Part shown: one piece after another, positions 1-6,696 of the stretch | Numbering within the stretch: the stretch's first letter is position 1 | How the letters are laid out: each line of letters begins with the position of its first letter | From: Actinomycetota bacterium | Lineage (GTDB): Bacteria > Actinomycetota > Actinomycetes > Nanopelagicales > Nanopelagicaceae | Length of the DNA: 10,947 nucleotides | Direction of reading: 5' to 3' | Assembly (NCBI GenBank): GCA_009705185.1 | Contig: WLCS01000020.1 | Location: 1 to 10,947, forward strand | Made by a program: the position numbers and the translations under genes | The notes under the pieces: generated by a model | What the model was told of the DNA's origin: nothing | What the model saw: only the letters and a program-made list of their open reading frames with translations | Database searches by the model: none

Positions 1-1122
1 GATGTATTCCTCTTCTACGTAATCTTCGAAGCAATGCTCATTCCAGTTTATTTCCTCATTGGCGGATACGGCAGCGGAGAACGCGCAGCAGCAGCCGTTA
101 AGTTCTTGCTCTACAGCCTTTTTGGTGGATTGTTGATGCTTGCTTCAATTATTGGTCTCTATGTAATTTCAGGTGCCAACGGCGGGCACACTTTTGATAT
201 TACAAAGCTATCTGAGATGCACAATTACATGAGCTCTACAACGCAGAACATTCTCTTCCTCGGATTCTTTATTGCATTCGCAATTAAGGCGCCAGTGTGG
301 CCACTTCATACATGGCTTCCTGATGCAGCAGCATCAGCAACTCCAGGAACTTCAGTATTGCTTCTTGGTGTTCTCGATAAAGTTGGAACTTTTGGAATGA
401 TCCGTTTCTGCTTGGCACTCTTTCCAGATGCAAGCAAGACTTTTACGCCACTGATTCTGACTCTTGCAGTGATTTCTATTATTTATGGCGCGTTCCTTGC
501 AATTGGTGCCACTGATATCAAGCGCCTGATTGCGTACACATCAATTTCTCACTTCGGATTTATCACAATGGGAATTTTTGCAATGACTTCACAAGGTCAC
601 AGTGGAGCGACGTTGTACATGTTTAACCACGGATTCTCGACAGCAGCGCTATTCCTTGTTGCTGGTTGGATGTCTTCACGACGTGGATCGACAACAATTG
701 CAGATTTCGGTGGACTTCAGAGAGTTACTCCAGTGATGGCATGGTCATTCTTCATTGCAGGAATGTCTTCTCTTGCTCTGCCAGGCCTTTCAAGTTTCGT
801 AAGCGAGTTCTTAGTGCTTGTAGGAACATTTACTCGATATCCGGTTGCGGCAATCATCGCGACTTTCGGAATCGTTCTTGCTGCTCTCTACATTCTGATT
901 CCGGTTCAGAAGGCACTTCATGGTCCAACTACACCTGGAAACGAAAACCTCTCTGATCTCAACCTTCGCGAGAAAATTGCAATCGCACCAGTGATTGCAG
1001 TAATCATTGCACTTGGTTTCTATCCTTCACCTTTACTCAATGTCATCAACCCTGCTTCAGCACACGTGCTAGAGCAGCAGGGTTTTACTGATCCGACTCC
1101 GTCAGATAGCGCAGGTAAGTAA
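1..1122 (+). CDS. nuoM: NADH-quinone oxidoreductase subunit M (3' part)
   Basis: Membrane-arm, antiporter-like subunit of respiratory complex I, which couples NADH oxidation and quinone reduction to proton pumping across the cytoplasmic membrane. The reading frame is open from base 1, so the gene starts upstream; 373 residues are visible, and the family is usually about 500. The apparent ATG at 34 is internal, because the preceding codons continue the conserved helix. Visible family marks are the helix Glu (residue 10, in VIFEAMLIPVYF), the Lys in AFAIKAP (96), the PLHTWLPDA segment (101-109), the Lys in LDKVGTFGM (127) and DIKRLIAYTSISHFGF around Lys174. These are the conserved charged residues of the proton channel. 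The rest is a series of hydrophobic helices with a short polar C-terminus. The stop TAA (1120-1122) directly abuts the GTG of nuoN. Identity is secure. Confidence 0.96.
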   Translation, partial: DVFLFYVIFEAMLIPVYFLIGGYGSGERAAAAVKFLLYSLFGGLLMLASIIGLYVISGANGGHTFDITKLSEMHNYMSSTTQNILFLGFFIAFAIKAPVWPLHTWLPDAAASATPGTSVLLLGVLDKVGTFGMIRFCLALFPDASKTFTPLILTLAVISIIYGAFLAIGATDIKRLIAYTSISHFGFITMGIFAMTSQGHSGATLYMFNHGFSTAALFLVAGWMSSRRGSTTIADFGGLQRVTPVMAWSFFIAGMSSLALPGLSSFVSEFLVLVGTFTRYPVAAIIATFGIVLAALYILIPVQKALHGPTTPGNENLSDLNLREKIAIAPVIAVIIALGFYPSPLLNVINPASAHVLEQQGFTDPTPSDSAGK

Positions 1123-2640
1123 GTGGATTTCACAACGCCATTCCTTAATTATTCACAGCTCGCACCTATCCTGATTGTTCTCGCAGGCGCACTCGTTGGC
1201 GTTCTGATTGAAGCGTTTGCACCTCGCGCGGCACGTTATTCATCACAATTATTTATTACTCTCTTTTCATTAGTTGCAGCTTTTGCAGCTCTCATGCGAG
1301 TGCGCAATCAATCATCAACGGATGCAGCAATGGGTTCGGTGTCTTTTGATGGCGCTGGCGTTCTCTTGCAGGCTTCCGTACTGATCATTGCCATTCTCTC
1401 TACCTTCCTTATTGCAGATCAAGAGAACTTCACAGCACTTGCTGCTGCAGTTCCTGGTTCAGATGAAGAGCGCTCTTCTTTGCACGCAGAACTTCGTGTC
1501 ACAGAAGTATTTCCGCTGACGCTCTTTGCAGTGGCAGGAATGCTCTTATTCCCACTCTCAAGTGATTTGATCACGCTCTTTGTAGCGCTAGAAGTTTTAT
1601 CCCTACCTCTTTACTTAATGGCTGGACTTGCTCGCCGCAGGAGATTGTTATCGCAGGAATCTGCACTTAAGTACTTCTTACTCGGTGCATTTTCATCAGC
1701 ATTCTTCCTGCTTGGAATTGCATACCTTTACGGATACTCGGGTTCCATTACTCTCGTAGGAATCCAGCAGAGTGTTATTGGTGGAGCTGGCAACGATGTC
1801 TTCCTGCTTCTTGGAATTGCATTTGTCTCTGTTGGATTACTCTTCAAAGTCGGCGCTGTTCCGTTCCATGCGTGGTCTCCTGATGTGTACCAAGGTGCTC
1901 CAACAGCGATCACTGGATTTATGGCTGCGGCAACAAAAGTTGCAGCATTCGGTGCAATCCTTCGTATCTTCTACGTTTCATTTGCAAACGCAGAATGGTC
2001 ATGGAAACCAGCAATGGTTTTGATTGCAATCATCACAATGGTCTTTGGATCAGTAGTTGCAATTACCCAGCGCGATGTAAAGCGCATGCTTGCATACTCT
2101 TCAATTGCTCATGCAGGGTTCTTGCTCTCTGGCGTAATTGCACTGAGCAAATCAGGACTTGATGCAACCATTTTCTATCTCTTTGCATACGGGGTAGCAA
2201 CAGTCGGCGCATTTGGAATCGTCACTTTGGTACGCGATTCATCTGGTGAAGTTGGAGACCTCAACCGCTGGAGCGGGCTCGGAAAACGTTCACCGATTCT
2301 CGCTTCCACATTTGCATTCTTCTTACTCGCTTTCGCAGGCATTCCATTGACATCTGGATTCATTGGAAAGTTTTCAATTTTCTCTGCGGCCTATCAATCA
2401 GGTAGCACTTCAATCCTGATTGCTGGTGTTTTATCTTCTGCAGCGGCGGCTTTCTTCTATATTCGCGTCATAGTTCTTATGTTCTTTAAAGATCCTGTTG
2501 AAGATGGAACAAGCGTTGTTATTCCATCGGCTCTTACGACTGTCACGATTTCGGTTTCAGCAATTGTGACTTTGGTCCTCGGTGTTTACCCAGCGCCATT
2601 GATTGACTTCATTAACACCACTGCGCTCTTCATTCGCTAA
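1123..2640 (+). CDS. nuoN: NADH-quinone oxidoreductase subunit N
   Basis: Second antiporter-like membrane subunit of complex I; 505 residues, a normal length for the actinobacterial form. It is almost wholly hydrophobic. Landmarks are the helix Glu in FVALEVLSLPLYL (Glu157), LKYFLLGAFSSAFFLLG (Lys183), FKVGAVPFHAWSPDVYQGAPT (Lys242 onward), Lys272 in the next helix, and RDVKRMLAYSSIAHAGF (Lys320). These are the proton-channel residues and the discontinuous helix of the family. A polar loop at about residues 110-127 (SDEERSSLHAELR) separates early helices. The start is a GTG directly after the nuoM TAA. The only Shine-Dalgarno-like match is a weak AGGT at 1113-1116, so translation is probably coupled to nuoM. 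It is the last nuo gene, and its stop overlaps the next start (TAATG). Confidence 0.97.
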   Translation: MDFTTPFLNYSQLAPILIVLAGALVGVLIEAFAPRAARYSSQLFITLFSLVAAFAALMRVRNQSSTDAAMGSVSFDGAGVLLQASVLIIAILSTFLIADQENFTALAAAVPGSDEERSSLHAELRVTEVFPLTLFAVAGMLLFPLSSDLITLFVALEVLSLPLYLMAGLARRRRLLSQESALKYFLLGAFSSAFFLLGIAYLYGYSGSITLVGIQQSVIGGAGNDVFLLLGIAFVSVGLLFKVGAVPFHAWSPDVYQGAPTAITGFMAAATKVAAFGAILRIFYVSFANAEWSWKPAMVLIAIITMVFGSVVAITQRDVKRMLAYSSIAHAGFLLSGVIALSKSGLDATIFYLFAYGVATVGAFGIVTLVRDSSGEVGDLNRWSGLGKRSPILASTFAFFLLAFAGIPLTSGFIGKFSIFSAAYQSGSTSILIAGVLSSAAAAFFYIRVIVLMFFKDPVEDGTSVVIPSALTTVTISVSAIVTLVLGVYPAPLIDFINTTALFIR

Positions 2641-3629
2641 TGTCATCTCTCGGAATCCCAGGGTTAGCGCCCGCGCTTGAAGTAGAACTCCGGGAGAGTA
2701 TGCAGAAGGTCGAGAGCCTTCTCTATAGCCACATTCAAGGTGATTATCCGCTCGTCGAAGAGACTTCACGTCACCTTGTAGCTGCAGGCGGCAAGAGATT
2801 ACGCCCACTATTAACCATTCTTGCTTCACATTATGGCGATAAAACTAAATTTGGAATTATCGAATCTGCCGTTGTGTGCGAACTTACTCACGTAGCAACT
2901 TTGTACCACGATGATGTTATGGATGAAGCGCCACTTCGACGCGGAGTAGAAAGTGCTAACAACCGTTGGGGAAATACCGTTGCAATTCTTACTGGCGATT
3001 ATCTCTTTGCAAAAGTTTCAGCCCTGCTTGCAGATATTGGACCAGAGGCAGTGCGACTACAGGCTTCTACATTTGAACGCCTTGTCATCGGTCAAATTAT
3101 GGAAACTCAAGGACCAAGCGCGGGCCAAGATGCACTTGAGCATTACTTGAAAGTAGTGGCAGATAAGACTGGATCTCTCATTGCAGCAAGTGCGAGATTC
3201 GGTGCGATGGTTTCTGGTGCGCCAGCTGATATTAAAGAAACTCTTACGGTCTTTGGCGAGAAAATCGGTATTGCATTTCAATTAGCAGATGATGTCATTG
3301 ATATTGCAAGCGAATCACACGAATCTGGAAAAACTCCTGGAACAGATCTGCGTGAAGGCGTGCCGACACTTGTCACCCTCAACGTTATGAAATCTACTCG
3401 CGCTGAAGATCGCGAATTAATCAAGCTATTGAAGTCACCCATTAAAGATGAGAAAACAGTTGCCCAAGTGCTCAAGACTCTTCGCACACATGATGCACTA
3501 GATCAATCACGTTCGCAGTTACTTGATATCGCTCGCGATGCTAGAACGGCACTTGGACCATTGCCGGTAAATGATGTTACGGGTGCGCTATTTTCTCTAT
3601 GCGACGCGATCATCGACCGTACGGCTTGA
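2640..3629 (+). CDS. trans-polyprenyl diphosphate synthase (probably for the menaquinone side chain)
   Basis: Adds isopentenyl diphosphate units head-to-tail to an allylic diphosphate to build a long all-trans prenyl chain; 329 residues, normal for the IspB/HepT/GrcC type. Visible motifs are GGKRLRP (50-56), the first Asp-rich motif DDVMD (91-95), KTGSL (176-180), the second Asp-rich motif DDVID (217-221) and GKTPGTDLREG (230-240). Residues 4-5 before the first motif are small (Ala86, Thr87), whereas short-chain farnesyl synthases carry aromatics there. A long product is therefore likely, but the exact length cannot be read. The ATG overlaps the nuoN stop by one base and has no clear Shine-Dalgarno site, so translational coupling is likely. 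A second ATG at 2700 follows a GGGAG only three bases away and is less likely. The link to complex I suggests the quinone side chain. The last 33 bases overlap rarD on the other strand. Confidence 0.93.
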   Translation: MSSLGIPGLAPALEVELRESMQKVESLLYSHIQGDYPLVEETSRHLVAAGGKRLRPLLTILASHYGDKTKFGIIESAVVCELTHVATLYHDDVMDEAPLRRGVESANNRWGNTVAILTGDYLFAKVSALLADIGPEAVRLQASTFERLVIGQIMETQGPSAGQDALEHYLKVVADKTGSLIAASARFGAMVSGAPADIKETLTVFGEKIGIAFQLADDVIDIASESHESGKTPGTDLREGVPTLVTLNVMKSTRAEDRELIKLLKSPIKDEKTVAQVLKTLRTHDALDQSRSQLLDIARDARTALGPLPVNDVTGALFSLCDAIIDRTA

Positions 3630-4499
3630 TTTCACAAGATCGGTACCCAGCGCGATAAGCGCTAACCAGATCACTAAAAACCCAATCCAACGCGCAAGTG
3701 GCATGTCTTCGTGACGAAGCCAAACACCAATTGAGAATTGAATCGTTGGAGTGATGTATTGAAGCAAACCGATAATGCTGTAAGGAAGTCTGGTTGTTGA
3801 GCCGTTAAATAATAGAAGTGGGATAGCAGTGACAGCTCCCGCGCTAATAAGAAGGATGGTGAGCCCCGGTGTTTGACCGAATTGGCCCGTGCCTTGATTT
3901 CCAAGATAAATCAGGTAGCCCGCATACGGAATCAAAGAGATAAGAGTTTCAATCGCTAAACCATCCAGCGCTCCTAGATCGAGCTTCTTCTTTACCAATC
4001 CATATGTTCCCCATGAGAGCGCTAGAGAGATAGCAACCCAGGGGAGTCGGCCGTAATCAATAGTCAAGATAGTTACGCCCACTGCAGCAATTCCCACCGC
4101 AAGCCACTGCAGAGGTCGCATTTTTTCGCGCAGTAAGAGAACTCCGAAAGCAATAATGATGAGCGGGTTGATGTAATAACCAAGTGCAGCTTCTACAACA
4201 TGGCCATTATTTGTAGCCCAGATATAAGTAAGCCAGTTGATAGAAACCAAGATAGTCGTCAGGAAAAGCCCAGCCATTATTTTTGGGCGCTTGATGATTG
4301 CAAGAGTTGAATGCATTTGCTTTGTCAGGGCAAGAATAATTAAACAGAAAACAAGAGTCCATACTGCTCGGTGAGAAACAATCTCTAAAGGATTAGCTGG
4401 TTTAAGCAGAGGCCAATACAGGGGAAATAGTCCCCACAAAATGTAGGAGCCAATTCCAAAGAGCAGACCGAGCGAATACTCGCTACGTTTTCCAGTCAC
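3597..4499 (-). CDS. rarD: RarD-type EamA-family transporter
   Basis: Ten-helix drug/metabolite-superfamily membrane protein of the RarD group; 300 residues, about the family's length. RarD was named for a chloramphenicol-sensitivity phenotype, but its natural substrate is not settled. Visible are the RarD N-terminus GSYILWGLFPLYWPLLKPAN (17-36) with LEIVSHRAVWTL (38-49), then NWLTYIWATNNGHVVEAALGYYINPL (88-113), the REKMRPLQW loop (124-132), and a second EamA half ending near residue 290. The start is a GTG immediately after the yajQ TAA. No Shine-Dalgarno site is visible before it and there is no nearby alternative ATG, so it probably depends on coupling to yajQ. The 3' end overlaps the convergent polyprenyl synthase by 33 bp, with no terminator hairpin visible between them. 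Family assignment is firm; substrate is unknown. Confidence 0.9.
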   Translation of the reverse strand: MTGKRSEYSLGLLFGIGSYILWGLFPLYWPLLKPANPLEIVSHRAVWTLVFCLIILALTKQMHSTLAIIKRPKIMAGLFLTTILVSINWLTYIWATNNGHVVEAALGYYINPLIIIAFGVLLLREKMRPLQWLAVGIAAVGVTILTIDYGRLPWVAISLALSWGTYGLVKKKLDLGALDGLAIETLISLIPYAGYLIYLGNQGTGQFGQTPGLTILLISAGAVTAIPLLLFNGSTTRLPYSIIGLLQYITPTIQFSIGVWLRHEDMPLARWIGFLVIWLALIALGTDLVKSSRTVDDRVA

Positions 4500-4988
4500 T
4501 TAGCGGTAGTTAACAAACTGAACAGCGAATTCAAACTTGCCATTCTTAATTTGCTCAATTGCTTCCTGAAGATCGTCGCGGCTCTTAGATGAAACGCGAA
4601 GTTCATCGCCCTGAATTTGGGTCTTAATTGATTTAGGACCTTCATCGCGCAAGAACTTAGCAATCTTCTTGGCATTCTCTGTCGAGATTCCTTCTTTCAG
4701 GGTGCAAGCAATCTTGTAAATCTTTCCTGATAACTGTGGTTCGCCAGCGTCAAGATGCTTTAAGGAAACTCCACGCTTAATCATTTTGTCCTTAACAACA
4801 TCGAGAGTTGCTTTTGCACGTTCTTCAGTATCGGCCTCGATAGCTAACTTGTCGCCAGAAAGTTCGATCTTTGCGCCAGTATTCTTAAAGTCAAAGCGCG
4901 TATCGATCTCACGAATAGCCTGGTTTATTGCGTTATCTAGCTCCATACGGTCGATTTTTGAGACTACGTCAAAACTGCTATCAGCCAT
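4500..4988 (-). CDS. yajQ: YajQ family nucleotide-binding protein
   Basis: Small cytoplasmic protein of the YajQ (UPF0234) family, 162 residues, full length. The family has two ferredoxin-like domains. A Xanthomonas member binds cyclic di-GMP and acts with a transcription factor; other members have been reported to bind nucleic acids or nucleotides. The role in actinobacteria is not established. Recognisable segments are the N-terminus [32 protein letters not shown] (31-44), [19 protein letters not shown] (62-80), the [26 protein letters not shown] stretch and the C-terminal end [11 protein letters not shown]. The ATG is preceded by a strong GGGAGGG (4999-5005, minus strand) about 10 bases away. 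It is the first gene of a two-gene unit with rarD and is divergent from tRNA-Tyr. No diguanylate cyclase is present in the window. Confidence 0.95.
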   Translation of the reverse strand: MADSSFDVVSKIDRMELDNAINQAIREIDTRFDFKNTGAKIELSGDKLAIEADTEERAKATLDVVKDKMIKRGVSLKHLDAGEPQLSGKIYKIACTLKEGISTENAKKIAKFLRDEGPKSIKTQIQGDELRVSSKSRDDLQEAIEQIKNGKFEFAVQFVNYR

Positions 4989-5028
4989 TGTCTTTCGGCC
5001 CTCCCTGATTTTTAAAGTTCAAGCGCCT

Positions 5029-5057
5029 AAGGTATCGTTTGACGCTCGCACTACCAA
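5029..5057 (-). promoter_or_regulatory. candidate promoter for yajQ-rarD
   Basis: Read on the minus strand, TTGGTA (5052-5057) is followed after 17 bases by TACCTT (5029-5034). Both are four-of-six type matches to the housekeeping consensus at ideal spacing. Transcription would start near 5022, leaving a leader of about 33 bases that contains the GGGAGGG ribosome site of yajQ. This is pattern matching only. Confidence 0.3.
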
Positions 5058-5070
5058 AGCGCCGTAAGAC
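5039..5070 (+). promoter_or_regulatory. candidate promoter for tRNA-Tyr-msrB
   Basis: TTGACG (5039-5044) is a five-of-six -35 match. The -10 region is unclear: CGTAAG (5063-5068, spacing 18) or TAAGAC (5065-5070, spacing 20). The tRNA begins at 5083, at a sensible distance. The -35 lies inside the spacer of the candidate yajQ promoter on the other strand, so the two divergent promoters would share DNA. The weak -10 keeps confidence low. Confidence 0.3.
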
Positions 5071-5082
5071 TTGTACGACCCT

Positions 5083-5167
5083 GGCGGGTTGCCCGAGCGG
5101 CCAATGGGAGGGGACTGTAAATCCCCCGGCTCTGCCTTCGAAGGTTCAAATCCTTCACCCGCCACCA
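5083..5167 (+). tRNA. tRNA-Tyr (anticodon GTA)
   Basis: Complete class II cloverleaf of 85 nt. The acceptor stem is GGCGGGT (5083-5089) paired with ACCCGCC (5157-5163), followed by discriminator A5164 and an encoded CCA (5165-5167). The D stem is CCC/GGG (5092-5094 with 5106-5108). The anticodon stem is GGGGA/TCCCC around the loop CTGTAAA, with anticodon GTA at 5117-5119. A long variable arm with a GGC/GCC stem follows (about 5127-5139), as expected for bacterial tRNA-Tyr. The T arm is GAAGG/CCTTC with loop TTCAAAT (5140-5156). No terminator lies between it and msrB, which starts 38 bases later, so the two are probably co-transcribed and separated by tRNA processing. Confidence 0.97.
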
Positions 5168-5191
5168 GAAAGTTAATCTATTTATCGTTCA

Positions 5192-5197
5192 AGAGGA
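5192..5197 (+). promoter_or_regulatory. ribosome binding site that fixes the msrB start
   Basis: AGAGGA lies 8 bases before the GTG at 5206. The ATG at 5198-5200 is in another frame, and the in-frame ATGs upstream lie in or before the tRNA, so this site supports the GTG as the true start. Confidence 0.7.
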
Positions 5198-5205
5198 ATG
5201 ATTCC

Positions 5206-5604
5206 GTGGAACCAATCAACGAGGCAGAACTTAAGGCTCGCTTAGATCCACTTTCATACGCCGTGCTTCGTGAAGGAGCCACAGAGCGTCCATTTACTGG
5301 CGAATATACCGACACCGATACAGTCGGAAGTTATCGCTGCAAAGTCTGTCAGAACGTGCTCTTTACCTCAGAAACCAAGTTTCATTCTGGATGCGGATGG
5401 CCTTCTTTCTATGCACCATCTGCCGATGATGCCGTCACTCTGATCGAAGATCGTTCATTGGCGCCGCGTATTCGTACTGAAGTTCGTTGCGCACAATGTG
5501 ATTCGCATTTAGGGCATGTATTTACTGGCGAAGGCTACGACGTCCCTACTGATGAGCGCTGGTGCATTAATTCTGTGGCCATGTATCTTGAAGAGAAAAA
5601 ATAG
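5206..5604 (+). CDS. msrB: peptide-methionine (R)-S-oxide reductase
   Basis: Cytoplasmic repair enzyme that reduces the R form of methionine sulfoxide in proteins, normally recycled by thioredoxin. With the GTG start it has 132 residues, the usual length of a single-domain MsrB. The zinc site is complete: CKVC (Cys45, Cys48) and CAQC (Cys95, Cys98). Also visible are FHSGCGWPSFY (59-69), with Cys63 as the likely resolving cysteine, HLGHVF (101-106) and the catalytic Cys120 in RWCINS. The reading frame stays open upstream through the tRNA, but those codons are not coding: the tRNA is intact and the protein similarity begins at about LDPLSYAVLREGATERPF. It follows tRNA-Tyr on the same strand and is closed by a strong terminator. 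No msrA is in the window. Confidence 0.95.
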   Translation: MEPINEAELKARLDPLSYAVLREGATERPFTGEYTDTDTVGSYRCKVCQNVLFTSETKFHSGCGWPSFYAPSADDAVTLIEDRSLAPRIRTEVRCAQCDSHLGHVFTGEGYDVPTDERWCINSVAMYLEEKK

Positions 5605-5611
5605 AAGTATA

Positions 5612-5649
5612 AAAAAGCCCCACTTGGAATTATCCAAGCGGGGCTTTTT
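5612..5649. terminator. bidirectional intrinsic terminator
   Basis: AAAAAGCCCC (5612-5621), a mismatched base, then CTTGG (5623-5627) pairs across the loop AATTAT (5628-5633) with CCAAG (5634-5638), a mismatched base and GGGGCTTTTT (5640-5649). The T run ends the plus-strand msrB transcript. The A run at the left gives a U run on the minus strand, serving the convergent ABC transporter unit whose last stop is at 5662. Confidence 0.92.
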
Positions 5650-5661
5650 CTTTATAAATTA

Positions 5662-6678
5662 CTAGTTGGTCGTCTCGCCTGCGCGACGACGACGTACGTT
5701 ATCTCCGTAGACGGCAAGAAGAATAACTGCACCAACGACTACGTACTGCCACTCTTGCTGAAGCTCGAGAATACGAAGACCGTTAATGAGAACTGACATA
5801 ATCAGAGCACCGATGATGGTTCCGGAGATAGTTCCCTTTCCGCCAAGAAGTGATGTTCCACCGATAATTACAGCGGCAATTGCTTCAAGTTCGTAACCAA
5901 GACCGAGATCTGGCTGAGCAGAACCTAGACGTGATGTCATCACAACTGCAGCCAAACCAACGAAGAATCCGCAAAGTGCATATACAGCGATGAGCCAACG
6001 ATTAACTTTCACACCTGAAAGCTTTGTTGCTTCAGTGTTAGAACCGATTGCAAATGTGTATCGACCAAGAACAGTCTTATTGAGAATAATTGATGCAATT
6101 ACTGCGGCAACCAAGAGAATAAGAACAGCATTTGGCAGGTTTGGAATGATGTTTCCTTGAGCAATTGAATCCCAGCCCTTTACATCTGTTGTAAAGAGAA
6201 TTGGCTTGAGGTCAGAGATGATTAGAGCCAATCCTTGTGCGCCCTTCATTGTCGCAAGAGTTGCAATAAATGGTGGCAACTTAAGAACTGTGATGAGAAT
6301 TCCGTTGATTGCACCTAACAGTGACCCCACAACCATTCCAAAGAGGATTCCGCTCCAAACATTGAGGTTTGCTGCCATCACAGTCTTGCCCACGATTACG
6401 GCAACGAGAGCCATGGATGTACCTACTGAAAGATCGATACCGCCAGTGATAATGACGAATGTAACTCCGATTGCCATTAAACCAATAACAGTTGTTGACA
6501 TCAGGATTCCACCAGAAACGTTTGCCCAGGATGCAAATACAGGTCGCATGATGGTGAAGAAAGTAAAGATCACGACAAGACTTGCAAGCGCGGTTACTCT
6601 TCCAATCTCACGCTTAACAAAGGCCTTGAACTTTCCAGCCTCTTCAGATTTTGTTGCCTTGTTTGCTACATCTGACAT
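5662..6678 (-). CDS. sugar ABC transporter permease, ribose (RbsC/CUT2) type
   Basis: Integral membrane subunit of a ribose-type importer; it forms the channel as a dimer and couples to the double-ATPase encoded just upstream. It has 338 residues, normal length. After a polar N-terminal tail (1-26) come repeated hydrophobic helices. Family marks are GVTFVIITGGIDLSVGTSMA (71-90), LPPFIATLATM (134-144), GRYTFAIGSNTEATKLSGV (205-223, the cytoplasmic coupling region) and GGTSLLGGKGTISGTIIGAL (273-292), followed by NGLRILELQQEWQYVVVGAVILLAV near the end. The ATG is preceded by a GAGAGAG-like ribosome site, 18 bp after the ATPase stop. Last gene of the unit, ended by the hairpin at 5612-5649. The family also serves xylose, galactose, autoinducer-2 and polyols, so no symbol is given. 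Confidence 0.93.
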   Translation of the reverse strand: MSDVANKATKSEEAGKFKAFVKREIGRVTALASLVVIFTFFTIMRPVFASWANVSGGILMSTTVIGLMAIGVTFVIITGGIDLSVGTSMALVAVIVGKTVMAANLNVWSGILFGMVVGSLLGAINGILITVLKLPPFIATLATMKGAQGLALIISDLKPILFTTDVKGWDSIAQGNIIPNLPNAVLILLVAAVIASIILNKTVLGRYTFAIGSNTEATKLSGVKVNRWLIAVYALCGFFVGLAAVVMTSRLGSAQPDLGLGYELEAIAAVIIGGTSLLGGKGTISGTIIGALIMSVLINGLRILELQQEWQYVVVGAVILLAVYGDNVRRRRAGETTN

Positions 6679-6696
6679 TTCTCTCTCTTTTCCCGT

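Noticed and set aside
5071..5205. Open frame upstream of msrB running through the tRNA, with an ATG at 5071
   Set aside because: It covers a complete tRNA-Tyr cloverleaf, has no family similarity, and a good ribosome site marks the GTG at 5206.
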